Origin: Bimuria novae-zelandiae CBS 107.79 | Lineage: Eukaryota > Ascomycota > Dothideomycetes > Pleosporales > Didymosphaeriaceae | Direction of reading: 5' to 3' | NCBI GenBank assembly: GCA_010015655.1 | Contig: ML976705.1 | Span: 490,982-540,004, forward strand | DNA: 49,023 nucleotides | In this document: in pieces, positions 11,117 through 21,378 of the stretch | Layout: each line of letters begins with the position of its first letter | Position numbering within the stretch: position 1 is the first letter of the stretch | The notes under the pieces: generated by a model | Told to the model about the DNA's origin: nothing | What the model saw: the letters and a program-made list of their open reading frames with translations, nothing else | Database searches by the model: none | Made by a program: the position numbers and the translations under genes

Positions 11117-12208
11117 ATGGCCGATTCAAGTGCCAAGGTGGACTCGGAGCATACGAGCCCGTACAGGAGCGATGGGAAGCTTGTGAGCATTCAAGGGAGA
11201 AGGGAAGGGAGAGGAATTGGCTAATGTTTGAGGTAGTACGGCTTCGTGTGCGTCGTGACGGGCGCGACGCAACCGGTGGGAAAGGCGATTGTTGCCGAGC
11301 TCGCTGGTGCGTCCCCTCGTATACACTTGTCTTCCCACCAAGACACAGTTTCCCCTCAGATCTCAACGCCGCCCGAGACATTGCATCCAAGCAGGCCCCA
11401 CACTACACAATCCACTAACACTCCAGCCCACGGCGCAGCCTGCATCTACGCGTGCTCCTCCTCCCCAACAGATCCCTACGAGTCCCTCGCCGCCGACGTA
11501 AACGCAACATACCCCTCCACAAAAATAATCGGCTACCCCTACAACATCACCTCCGAAGAGGCTACCCTCGCCCTCATCGACGACGTCCTCAACGCCTGGG
11601 GCCGCCTCGACATCTGGACCTCGTCCACCGGCCTGCTCGGCTCGCCGTCTATAACTTCAACAGGACCGAAGGACCTTTATGCGGCGTTTGAAACGAACGC
11701 CATGCCCGCTTTCTTCGCGCTCAAGTATGCGCCTGCGGCGATGACGAAGTTGTGCAAGAAGGGCAATTATCCGAATGCCGCTGAGAAAGATGTTCCGTAC
11801 GGCTCTATCATCGTGGTGAGTAGTGTGGCAGGCGTCTACGGCGGATGCTGGGGTCCCGCGTTCACCATGTCATCCCACGCCGCGCTCGGCGTCGTGCGCG
11901 CGGGCGTCGCCGTGCTGAAAGGCACCGGCGTGCGGATTAACGCGATTACGGCGGGGCAGATTGATGTTGGTGTGGACTTGAAGGAGGCCGGGATGAGGGA
12001 GCTGGAACAGGGGCAGTTTCCGCCGAGTTCGTTGCAGAGCGGGGAGGTGCAGAGGAGGGTTATTGGGCTTGAGAGGGCGGGGCGGCCGGAGGAGGTCGGA
12101 CGCGTGGCGGGGTTTTTGGCGAGTGGGTTTAGTAGTTATGTTACGGGGGCGGAGATTAGGGTTGATGGTGGGGCGAGCGTTATGAATCCTTTGACGGTGC
12201 CGGTGTAG
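11117..12208 (+). CDS. Short-chain dehydrogenase/reductase-like protein lacking the YxxxK pair
   Basis: Rossmann-fold SDRs use NAD(P)H to reduce or oxidise small substrates. Exons are 11117-11182, 11237-11306 and 11427-12208, introns 54 and 120 nt, giving 305 residues. The cofactor loop is TGATQPVGKAI, followed by GRLDIWTSSTG in place of NNAG, then SIIVVSS with the catalytic-type Ser, and the C-terminal SSYVTGAEIRVDGG typical of classical SDRs. At the active site the usual Y-T-A-S-K-H-A is F-T-M-S-S-H-A: Tyr is Phe191 and Lys is Ser195. It may be a non-catalytic or altered family member. The substrate cannot be inferred. Confidence 0.85.
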
Positions 12209-12281
12209 GGTAGTCTTTACGTCTTTCAGGGTAATCCGCATTCCATTCGTCCACCGTTCTAGGGTATCTCGTACATCTTCC

Positions 12282-12989
12282 TTAATGCTCCAAAACCACC
12301 CCCTTCCCCTTCTCCCACCCATCCAAGCTCTCCTTGATGTTAACCCAATACCTCAACCTCACCGCCTCCCCCCTCGCCTTGCCAACATCATCCCTCTCAA
12401 ACGCCTCCTCCAAAACCCTCACACTCTCCGCTATCCTCCCCTCATTTTCCTCCTTCAACCCCACAAGCTCCTCCTCGCTCTCCGCCTCTTCAATCCTTTC
12501 CCGCGCCTCCAACACTTCCATCAACAGCTCCGCGTCGTCCAGCTTGGCCTCCTCGCCGACTTCGACACCCTGTAGAGAGAGAAGGTATTGTGCGCGTAGC
12601 AGTGGGGATTGGAGGGTTTTGTACGCTTCGTTGATGCGCGCGGAGAGGGCCTGCGCGCGCGCTTTTTGGGAGGGTGGGTGGAGGTCGGGGTGGGCGCGTG
12701 CTTGGAGTTGGAGGAATTCGCGCTTGAGGGCCGAGGTGTCGATTGTGAAGCGGCCGGCTGGGGGCGGGCCCGAGGGGAGCGTGGAGGGGAAGAAGGTGTA
12801 GTGTGTTTGTGGGGGTGCGGAGGTTTCTTGTTCAGTGGACGAGGGCGTGGAGGTGGATTGGTAGCGGAGGGATGCGGAGGGTGGTGTGCGGTGCGCGCAG
12901 AGGAGACAGGGTGAGGGTGAGGGTGTGGGTGTGGGTGTTGGGCGCGTGGATGCGCGTGCCGCTGAGGCTATAGGGCGGAGAGATCGCAT
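12282..12989 (-). CDS. jac1: Jac1/HscB-type mitochondrial J-protein co-chaperone
   Basis: Jac1 delivers the Fe-S scaffold protein Isu to the mitochondrial Hsp70 for cluster transfer. The protein is 235 residues without introns. It opens with an Arg/Ser/Ala-rich presequence (MRSLRPIASAARASTR), then a J domain with HPD, AQALSARINEAYKTL and SPLLRAQYLLSL. The C-terminal helical Isu-binding domain has the typical ELLMEVLEARE, and ends with RLRYWVNIKESLDGW. The start at 12989 is chosen over an in-frame ATG at 13127 because it begins the targeting sequence. It converges with the SDR gene, with 73 nt between stop codons. Confidence 0.92.
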   Translation of the reverse strand: MRSLRPIASAARASTRPTPTPTPSPSPCLLCAHRTPPSASLRYQSTSTPSSTEQETSAPPQTHYTFFPSTLPSGPPPAGRFTIDTSALKREFLQLQARAHPDLHPPSQKARAQALSARINEAYKTLQSPLLRAQYLLSLQGVEVGEEAKLDDAELLMEVLEARERIEEAESEEELVGLKEENEGRIAESVRVLEEAFERDDVGKARGEAVRLRYWVNIKESLDGWEKGKGVVLEH

Positions 12990-13263
12990 TGCGGGTCTAT
13001 AGTAGGGGTCATATAAGCTGGTAAATCTGAATATATGATGCGACTCGAATGGCGTTGTTGGTGTGAGGTGTGTAGATGGATGAGCGCTACTTGCGGAGTT
13101 GTATAGCGGTGGTTTGGAGGCGAACAAATTCGAAGGTCCCTGTCATTACGTCATCATTATCGCCTACAAGCACCCGATGTTGCCAGAACTTCAATCTTCG
13201 CCACACGGTTTATCGTCACGGCGACCGAGAAATCCATCTATTCAGAACAAAGAAATTCTACTA

Positions 13264-13494
13264 CGAGGAGCTCGTTTTTAGTGAGGCATATGCCGAGCTT
13301 TTTCGATCTGACTGCCCAACATTAAACCCCTTTAAAATAATCATTTACAAAGCTAAATATATAAGAAAATAGCTCTGAATCTCCCCTTTCAGCTCTTAGA
13401 TTTTTATAAATTAATATTTAATATTGCGATTGTAATGCAGCACTGTTAGATTGAAAGAACCTTGGCATATTCCTCACTAAAAACGAGCTCCTCG
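13264..13494. mobile_element. 231-bp MITE-like element with TA target duplication
   Basis: Terminal inverted repeats at 13264-13294 and 13464-13494 match at 30 of 31 positions (CGAGGAGCTCGTTTTTAGTG outermost). Weaker matching continues inward for about 20 nt. Each end is bordered by TA (13262-13263 and 13495-13496), the target duplication of Tc1/mariner-type elements. The interior is AT-rich and non-coding. It sits upstream of Jac1 and beyond the end of the 2EXR pseudogene. Confidence 0.8.
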
Positions 13495-13907
13495 TACTAA
13501 TGCCTCCTGTCTAGTACCCAGGCTTCCAATGTGAGTCCAAACATCGCACAGATTAACGATCGTTCAGTCCCGAAACAAGTTCAACCTTCTCCAATTTTCT
13601 GTAATTTTCTGCGCCCCTTCCCCGTGGATCCACCATCCAAGTGAAAGGGGCAACGAATAACACCATCGTTCCGTTCGGGGCTCGAGAATGGTCCGTGGCG
13701 GGCGAGGAGAAAAGTCGGAGCCTCTGGGTAATAAGAACCACGCCCGGATTTCCTTCCAGGAGTGTTGACGCAGTGAAGGAACTCAGTTGTGTGTTTACGC
13801 AATGAAGTCGGAACCTCTCATTGAAGTCAATTCCCCTAGACATACAGTACGATAGGGAAGCCTGAATCCAGTAGGTGTGGAGAGGCATAGGCCATCTTTG
13901 CGACACA

Positions 13908-16014
13908 TCATGATTCAGGGCGGAATGGCCAAGCATCCAGGATCGCCCTCCGTCCTACTTCATACTCTCTATGCAGCAGCAGTAGGATGTGCTGTGTTAT
14001 GGTCATGCATACTGCTCGCACCCTGGTGACGCTCAGATCCGTTCTATTTGGGTCAACCACCAGCACAGTCCCGCTCGTATTAAGTTGTCGGTGCTCTGGG
14101 ATCTTGACCCAGCTCTTCTTGTCGAGATGGTGCTCCGATAGTTGAAGGGCGAGCATCTCGGCATATAGATTGTGATCGCCATCGTCTCCAACACTTATAT
14201 TCAGCATAGCTTTTCATGACCCAGAGATCGTAGAGCATTGCCGGAGGCTCGAGTTAGTCTTCTGACGAGAACACTGGATGAGTTTTTGGGACCTGGACTT
14301 GTACGAACTGACGCGAACCAATTCCAGCTTGATCGCGGATACAGTTGATCCTGACGCCCTTCGCCTTTCCGGTTCGTTCTTCCATGACGCGCCTGCTGAG
14401 GCCGTTAAGGGACCCTGGCCCATCGATCATACTGCCAATATTCTGTCGAAAATAACCGACGTAGCCGATGGCGTCACGATACGTTGTCAAATTCATGTCC
14501 TTCATCTTTGGTGCATCCAAGTCATTGCCGGCTTTGAAGAATGCGACGACAGGACCTTTCCAAATGGTTTGGCCCCCTTCCAACACGTCTTTGCCATAAC
14601 CGTCTGCACACAAACCTTCCTCCTTGTGCAGAGTTTCATTGGTCCAACATTCGTCATTGAAATCGGGCTCGACATCGAAGAGAGGGCCGTCCAGGTACCA
14701 GATGTTGAGGGAATCGGAAAACGTTAGCCGGCCCCGTAGGATGTTGCCTCGAACAATCTATGTGCATCGCTCAACCTACCCCATAGGGACTGGGATGGTC
14801 AACAGATGATCGATAACAGGCTCAAAGAAACCTGGTGTGATCTGGAAGGTGCCATCTTTGCTGTTTATTGTACTCCCCAGCCGGTACATAGAAACCCTAC
14901 TTCTTCCTCTGCTCTGAAATCCACTGCTTCCGTTCTTTAACCTGCATTTTGGATTGCTTGAGTGCTTTCCCAGAATTGGGCTTCAAATAAGGTCCTTCCC
15001 CCTTGAATAGCTCGCTGAAGTTGAGCTTTTCGTGAGGCTGTCCGTTTATATTAGTCGTGAGTGTGCCAACATTGAGCGCAATGTGTTGCCATGGCTTTTT
15101 GAATCCGTCAAGGAACCCATTAGACATGGCGCGGTAGATCTTGTCCAGTGTAGATGTTAAGGCATCCGAGAAAGAACGCGCCCACATTTCAGTTGCGTGA
15201 CCTCCTGAATCCGGGTAGCTGATCGTGATAGCTGCTTCCTTGATAGAAGTAACCGCTGGTGCCACTTTGACCCAGTCCGCGATCGTGCGGTCGTCCTTGA
15301 GCTTGATCACAGGACCCCTGTCAATAATGGCGACTAGAAAGTCGCCGAAGCCGTTTAGGACGAAGTCATCGAATTTTCCGTGCAGTTTGGTGGCTACGCT
15401 CTGCCATTTACGTGGAAGTTGAACCTTGAGCTCGACGAGATCAACCGCTGCAGATGGTTCCAACGGTCCGAAAGGCATCGGGTGAGTCCAGACTAAGCGC
15501 TGGGACCCCCCAAATTTATCGACACCGCTTTGCTCAGATCTGCCTCGCATACAGTGGAATCCGGAGCGGGTTGTCGCACCTCAAGAGCATTGTCAGGCCT
15601 GTTATCCTTCCAGTAACTGGAGTAATTGCCTTCAGTATCGTCCACATCGTCGTGAAGCTTCATCTTCTTTGACCTACGCACTTGCTCTCCCACGTTTGGG
15701 CTCAAATTTTCGCTTGCCGTTGCCCATGTGTCCGACCGCATCAACCTGCTTCTCGCCCACTGCAGCCTCTTGGCGAATTGACTCGTCAGATCGGAGGAGC
15801 AAATATTGATCGTAGACCATATCTCGCAGCCTGCCTCGAGTCAGTCGACGATATAATTTTATAGCAGGATATACACTTACTCTCGAGGCAATTTGAGGAA
15901 AGGGGACACGCCTTTACGGGTATACTCAGACACCCGAGCAGTACCAGAAAGAAAGGTACGCTTCCTAACAGGCTTGCACAAAGCTCTAATGGACTCCTTT
16001 TCGTGCCGAGTCAT
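13908..16014 (-). pseudogene. Decayed gene with LPRELRDMVY (2EXR-like) N-terminus
   Basis: From ATG 16014 the product starts normally and, after a 50-nt GTAAGT...GCAG intron (15831-15880), reads LKLPRELRDMVYDQYLLL, the opening motif of fungal 2EXR/F-box-like proteins. Downstream, protein-like sequence continues but changes frame near 15740 and 15550. It then passes a candidate 40-nt intron (14852-14891). At about 14740-14790 the frame reads IPVPMG, TAG, five codons, TAG, then IVRGNILRGRLTF. Another stop follows SSED at about 14256, and a frame change near 14205 leads to the last segment ending at 13908. Several independent lesions indicate a dead copy. I do not recognise the central and C-terminal parts. 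Confidence 0.6.
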
Positions 16015-16398
16015 GATGGCGAAGACCTGTGGAAACTGTATCGGTGTTCATGAGTGCCAGATTGAAGGGTGAGCTCGGAAACGAAGTGTTGTGTGCAGGA
16101 CTGATTCGGCCGCTGTGGTCGAGGTAGCTTTTATTGGCGTTATCGGTAGCGTAAGATGCGCACGGTGCATATTTTCAACGCGATACCCAAAACGCATTGG
16201 TGTGGACTCGAAGGTGAATGAAAATGGTAAGCGTGACCAATGCAGAAGGAATAAGCTCGAGTCCCTAGGCGGTATGAAAAGTAGAATAAGTGTACCGTGC
16301 ACATGTAATCAGGCACAGGACCCACGAAAGTTTTAACAGAACGTCCTCACAATAGATTCAAATACGACAGCCTCGTCGAGACGAGTGTCTTAACACAC
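16015..16398. other. Intergenic, no gene seen
   Basis: Promoter side of the 2EXR pseudogene and 3' side of the ABM gene, both on the minus strand. No RNA gene or repeat noticed. Confidence 0.4.
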
Positions 16399-16833
16399 CT
16401 ACAACCTGCTAGCATACCCACCGACAGCCTTGGTGAAAATAATCTTCATCGGCTCAGCCAGCAAACTCTCGCCCTCTAGCACCTTGCCAAGTTCCTTGAA
16501 ATGATCGGTCGAGCCATGCGCCTGTAGAGTCGCTTTGTCCTTGTATCTAACGAACCAATTCTTTAGCATCAGGATCACGAGGAAGATAGAGAGTAGCACG
16601 TACGTCTCAAACATTATGAGAACGGGTGCATCGCCCTGCGTCTCACGTTGGAGATGATACCTCAGAACCCCGGGCTCCTTTTCTTTCACTGTCTCTGCGA
16701 TATTTTTGAGTAGCTCTTCTACCTGTGGACTTGTCAGCGATGTTGTAGGTGCTGAGGGGAAGAAGTAGAGTACCCTATCGGCATTGCCGGCTTTGGGTGT
16801 GAGGATGGCGACGAGGTCGATAGTATCGGGCAT
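16399..16833 (-). CDS. Small ABM (antibiotic biosynthesis monooxygenase)-like protein
   Basis: ABM-domain proteins are small dimeric alpha/beta barrels, some of which are monooxygenases and many of unknown function. Exons are 16604-16833 and 16399-16546 with a 57-nt intron (GTACGT...TTAG). The intron is in frame, so an unspliced reading inserts a false hydrophobic stretch. Spliced length is 125 residues. The family pattern is visible: an N-terminal strand (DLVAILTPKAG), a helix with VEELLKNIAETVKEKEPGVLRY, then MFETYKDKATLQAHGSTDHFKELG. The catalytic substrate is unknown. Confidence 0.72.
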   Translation of the reverse strand: MPDTIDLVAILTPKAGNADRVLYFFPSAPTTSLTSPQVEELLKNIAETVKEKEPGVLRYHLQRETQGDAPVLIMFETYVLLSIFLVILMLKNWFVRYKDKATLQAHGSTDHFKELGKVLEGESLLAEPMKIIFTKAVGGYASRL

Positions 16834-17073
16834 GGCGAGAACGATAGCGAGTGGAATGAGGGGGCACCCGTAGTTGATATATAATGAGAGCAGCGTCTAG
16901 ATAGAAAATTGTTTGTAAAGGAAGGAAGTGCGATGATGTGGAAGGTGGAGAAAGTGGGTCCGAGATGTGCCGAGGTACATTCTCCGATACGCCATTGTCT
17001 GTTATGATTCATCATCACTCCGCACCAGAGACTGAGCACGTTGTATTTTTATTTAGGCCAGAGAGTTTACATT

Positions 17074-18343
17074 TCATGACCATCTCGACTGCGCGATTCG
17101 CAGTTCGAGAGCATCCGCATCGTACACTACATACGCACTCCGAATAAATGTATTCCCGAGCAAGAAAATCGGGGCACCGCCATTCGAAAGGATGCCCAGG
17201 TAGCACAGCTCCGTGCCATTTTCGCTTCTCACTTCACCCAAGTTCGCCGGCATACCGAAAGGGTAGATAATCTCGCTGTACGGTACACGAACCTCCGGTC
17301 TTTCTGCCCGGTCCTTCCCGGCGAACTCAAAGTGCAGCGAATCAGCCGACGAGCGCAACGAGCAAGGAACGTACGGTGTATTGCGATAAGTGCGCAGCGT
17401 GACGTTCAAAGGCTCCGCGATGGTATCGTAGAGAGCTTGCGGGACGTACATGTTCGGCGATCCGGTGTCGAGGATGGTGTTGTATGTTCCGCTAATCACT
17501 GGCTCCTCGTGGCCAGTTATTCCATCGCGTCTTACCAGTGAGGTTAAATTAACCGACCATTCTGTGAAGCTGAGACCGTTTAGAGTCGGAACTGTAGACG
17601 TCAAGGGAGCGCTTTTCAGTTCGCCTTCAGCCTTTGACTCGTCGATGCCGCCAAAGAGGATGGTGCCTTCCTTAGCATCTTAATGGTTCAGCCATACGCT
17701 GAAAAGCCTCCTTTTTATATAGCCTAGGCTGTACAGATACTCCCATATGATCACAGACCGGTTAACCTGGTCATTAGTCAGGTCGCTCCCTAGGCCCATT
17801 ATACCCCACGTCTGCGCCTCGTATATGGTGTCAATGACTTCTACGAGCGCAAGTGGGTACTGAGGAACTGCCACGCCCCCGATACTGATGATATCATTGT
17901 AATACTCGCCGAGCATTATGTTGTCCGGTGTGAGGCCATATGACACATTGAAGACGGTGTGAATGTCCACTGCTGTTGAGGATCCGTTTGGATTCCAGAC
18001 CGGAAGTGGGCAGTTGGGCGTGCATGCTGGAGAAGTGGCGGAGGGTAGCCACAGGAATGGTGAAGCAGTATCGGGCATCACAGAGAATTGTTGGGGAGGA
18101 GTTCCGACCATTATATTGATGGATAGATGCTGTGAGGTCAGATTATCGACACAGTCGATACAGGGAAGGCGGACTTACTTGCTTAGCCAAGTCGTTAAAC
18201 ACTGGTATTTCGATTCTGCCTTCTTGCGATTCAGCTCGCAGCTCGAGAAGACCATGATAAAATTTCCTGGTCCATACCTGCAAACTCAGCGCTTGTGCGG
18301 CACCAACATGAGCAAGGAGGAAGTAGTATATAAATGGCACCAT
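17074..18343 (-). pseudogene. Secreted pepsin-like aspartic protease with an in-frame TAA
   Basis: A1-family aspartic proteases cleave proteins at acidic pH outside the cell or in the vacuole. Exon 1 is 18179-18343, encoding a signal peptide (MVPFIYYFLLAHVGAAQA). A 49-nt intron is followed by the body, 18129 down to 17074. The first active-site loop is DTASPFLWLPS, DTA rather than DTG. The second is LDTGSPNMYVP. IMGLGSD, ILFGGID and the C-terminal FLLGNTFIRSAYVVYD are all typical. Between SVWLNH and DAKEGTILFGG the codon at 17680-17682 is TAA, where a single C-to-T change of CAA would explain it. No intron can remove it. Read through it would be 406 residues, normal for the family. A CATATAAT element lies about 50 nt upstream. 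Confidence 0.75.
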
Positions 18344-19000
18344 GGTCTTGAAGGTACCATGAATCGATAGAGTAAGAGAATCTGCGAATGATTATATGCC
18401 CCCGAGGGTGGCTGGAAGCTTCCCCTCTTGTGCGGAGCGATTAACATGGGGTCGCATACTCATCTGACCACGAAAGATGTGCTAGCGTGGTGCCTTGCAT
18501 GGCGTTAGATGCGGGATCCTGGCAATCGAGCCACCACGAGTGACAGTCATGAACTTCCGAGATTTCATCTTGTTTCCTCACTATGTCGGTCAATGTGGTG
18601 GTTATCGGCTACAATGGCTGTCGTGCAGACGCGTGCGGCACGCGTAGAATTAGCGTGAACGCGACTTGCGCGATGACATCATGACCATTGTGACAGACAT
18701 GGAAAGCGCGACTGGTTGTTATTGCGCATCGAACCTTATTAACGGCTATCCCGGATGTTCTGGCGGACATCTATATTGCGAGCCCATTCAGAGAGTCGAA
18801 AGAAGCCGAGTAACATACGCCCATTTCTCATAACCCCACACGGAACGCTATCGCCATAGAGCACGCATTCTGAAAAGACTGCGACTTCCTGTTTTCAATA
18901 CGTGTTCAACGTATTCTGCCGTAGTTCATCTTGAATGTTTACGAGGGCCGTTGGCTGGCAAATAAGACGGTCACAAAGAGCCCAGCACCTCACAGCCACT
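18344..19000. other. Divergent promoter region
   Basis: Shared upstream region between the aspartic protease (minus) and the AlkB-like gene (plus). Apart from the CATATAAT near 18390-18398 on the minus strand I see no clear site or gene. Confidence 0.5.
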
Positions 19001-20041
19001 ATGAAGCGCGGCGCAATAGATTCCTTCTTCAAGCGATCTACGCCGAAGAAACCAAAATACGAAGTCAACACGGATACGTCAAATCATCCTTCTTACCCAC
19101 ACCCGATACCGTACCTTCCAGTCGACTTCCAAGATCAGCTAGCCTTCGCCCCAGCAGCGGAAGGCAAACCCATGAACGATCAACTGGATCTGGATCTAGT
19201 CTACTATCAGCCATATATCCCTTCTGCTATCGCTCCCAGACTCCTTGACTTTCTTCGCCAAGAGTTACCTTTCTACCGCGTTCGGTACAACATCAAGCGC
19301 GGACCCGTGGAAACCCAGATCAACACGCCTCGCTACACCACTGTGTTTGGCGTGGACGAGACCTCGAAGTTCAACGAAGCAGGAGAAATTGTCGATGCAA
19401 AATCGGGCACGAAGGTAGAACACGGGCGATACAAGTGCACACCCCGTCCACTTCCTCAATGCCTCGATTACCTCCGGACCCTCACCGAGGGAACGACTGA
19501 TGAAACTTACAATTTCTGTCTCGTAAACTACTACGCCGACGGAAAGGACTCCATCTCGTACCACTCGGACGACGAACGCTTTCTTGGACCCAACCCAGCC
19601 ATAGCATCGTTTTCCTTGGGGGCTAAACGCGACTTCTTGATGAAGCATAAACCTATAGCGCCTGGCCCTAATGCGCCCCCGGAGCCAACCCAGATCAAGC
19701 TACCGCTGGGTTCGGGTGATATGGTGCTGATGAAGGGAAAGACGCAGAGTATGTGGCTGCATAGCATCCCGAAGAGGGCAGGGGATGAAGCGAAGAATGG
19801 GAGGATCAACATCACCTTCCGGAAAGCGTTGGTGAAGGGTGGGACGGAGAACTACTACCAGTATAATGTCGGAAGTGGTGGGGTGTTTCGGTGGAACGCC
19901 AAAGAGAAGATGATGGTGCCGTGGGTAGGTGAGAAGGTAAAAAATGGTGAGAAGAGCACGGCCGTTGATGGCGAGAAGACGAATGGAGTGTCTAAGGAAG
20001 AGACAAATGGGGTGCGTGCGACCGTAGAGGGAGAGTCTTGA
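19001..20041 (+). CDS. AlkB-like 2-oxoglutarate/Fe(II) dioxygenase (ALKBH2/3 type)
   Basis: AlkB enzymes remove alkyl groups such as 1-methyladenine and 3-methylcytosine from nucleic acids by oxidative demethylation. From ATG 19001 the intronless frame encodes 346 residues. Iron ligands are His188 and Asp190 in YHSDDE, and His254 in WLHSIPK; the 2-oxoglutarate-binding Arg is in INITFRKA. NFCLVNYYADG and ASFSLGAKRDF match the DNA-repair subgroup. The first residues, AIDSFFKRSTPKKPK, resemble a PCNA-binding PIP box (IxxFF) plus a basic nuclear signal. An in-frame ATG at 18935 would add 22 residues; 19001 is preferred because the PIP-like motif would be near the N-terminus. The C-terminal tail is low complexity. 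Confidence 0.88.
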   Translation: MKRGAIDSFFKRSTPKKPKYEVNTDTSNHPSYPHPIPYLPVDFQDQLAFAPAAEGKPMNDQLDLDLVYYQPYIPSAIAPRLLDFLRQELPFYRVRYNIKRGPVETQINTPRYTTVFGVDETSKFNEAGEIVDAKSGTKVEHGRYKCTPRPLPQCLDYLRTLTEGTTDETYNFCLVNYYADGKDSISYHSDDERFLGPNPAIASFSLGAKRDFLMKHKPIAPGPNAPPEPTQIKLPLGSGDMVLMKGKTQSMWLHSIPKRAGDEAKNGRINITFRKALVKGGTENYYQYNVGSGGVFRWNAKEKMMVPWVGEKVKNGEKSTAVDGEKTNGVSKEETNGVRATVEGES

Positions 20042-21378
20042 TATGCAATCAGTATCGGGAACGGATTGGGAAGTGTCACATTGCCATGTTTGCCTTACGA
20101 TCTGTGCCAGCGGCTACCTTAGATTTTGTCTGACCCCCATTCGATGGTATGACACTGAAGTCGACGCCGCGACGCCCTGCCCTTGCTATCTGTCTGTATT
20201 CAATGGAAAAACGAGAGAGCGATTCACGAACGATCTCGCATTCGCATTTAATCAACCACAATATCCAGCATCGTGAAGTATCACAAGCCGATGTGAGTTT
20301 CGATGGACGTGCTGGTTATTCCCGGCATACCACCTCGGTGCGACGGCAGGAAGGTGAGCTTAGTGGCTTGTGCGTCTCGACCCCGCCTCGAAGAGTTCGA
20401 ACCATGGAAATCGCGAACGGCACCAGGACAAGCGTTCAGGTGCAGACCAAATGTATCGGTGTGTGACTCATAAATGCGTCCTTGCTACAGGGATTAGTAA
20501 GACCAGGCTGCATGAAGATGGTGACGACGAGGAAGGTCATGATAGCAGAGCGCTTGGCGTCGTTCCTGAAGAAAGAAGGCGGAATTAATAATGCCTGGGC
20601 CCGCATGCCTTTCTCACTTCTGCCTTCATCCTTTTGCGCAAAAGTCGCATTTCCTACAACGCGCTTCATTTTACACCCTATCCTTAGCGCGGCTGATTGG
20701 CCAGGCTCGTTGCGCGCCCATATCAACCAGTGAAATTATACAGGCGGTGAAGCGCAGCAAGTGCTTGTGAGTAGCATCACTCTATCCTGTTTGCGCGAAG
20801 GCTAAATGAATCTCAGGCTCCAGCGACCGAAGAGCTTCACGCAGGAGCGCAATCAGCTCCTTGGGCTACGTGCTTCTCCGGAGCCTTTCGTTCTCTGCCC
20901 TACGAGGGGCCGTTTCGCATCGTGACTGGAAGGAACGCTCACTGTTGCTGCTTCCTTATAATCTGAGCATACACACAGCACATGCGGCTAAATACTTACC
21001 GATAAGAGCCTGCGACAGCCCCAACGAAGATACAACGAGAATTGCGAGAGGACGCGAGAGGTCTCCGCCCAGCAGCTGGGACCGCTACTCTCTTAAGCTG
21101 AATCCCATACAAGCTTAGCGTGGACTTACGACACTTCTCCGAGAGATTTAAGGCCGTGAAGTCCCGTCATTGAAGGAGCGCATCCAAGCGACCTTTTGCA
21201 TATTCGTCCTCCGCCCCGTCGACATCCGATAAGCACGCCTGACGGGACTCGCCAGCCTGTGGCTCCGCTAGCTCCAGACTTGTCGCCCAGCACGCGCTGC
21301 GAAGAAGGGATCCCAAAACTTCAACAACTGGACTTACAGCCTTAACTCCGATCCCTCCGCGACTGCGCAACAACAACC
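20042..21378. other. Long intergenic region, no gene seen
   Basis: About 1.3 kb upstream of the Zn2Cys6 regulator. Short open frames on both strands lack family resemblance. A long regulatory region or 5' leader of the regulator gene would fit. Confidence 0.45.

Noticed and set aside
13553..13936. 127-codon minus-strand frame after the 2EXR pseudogene
   Set aside because: No recognisable sequence, no start signals and no continuity with the decayed gene.
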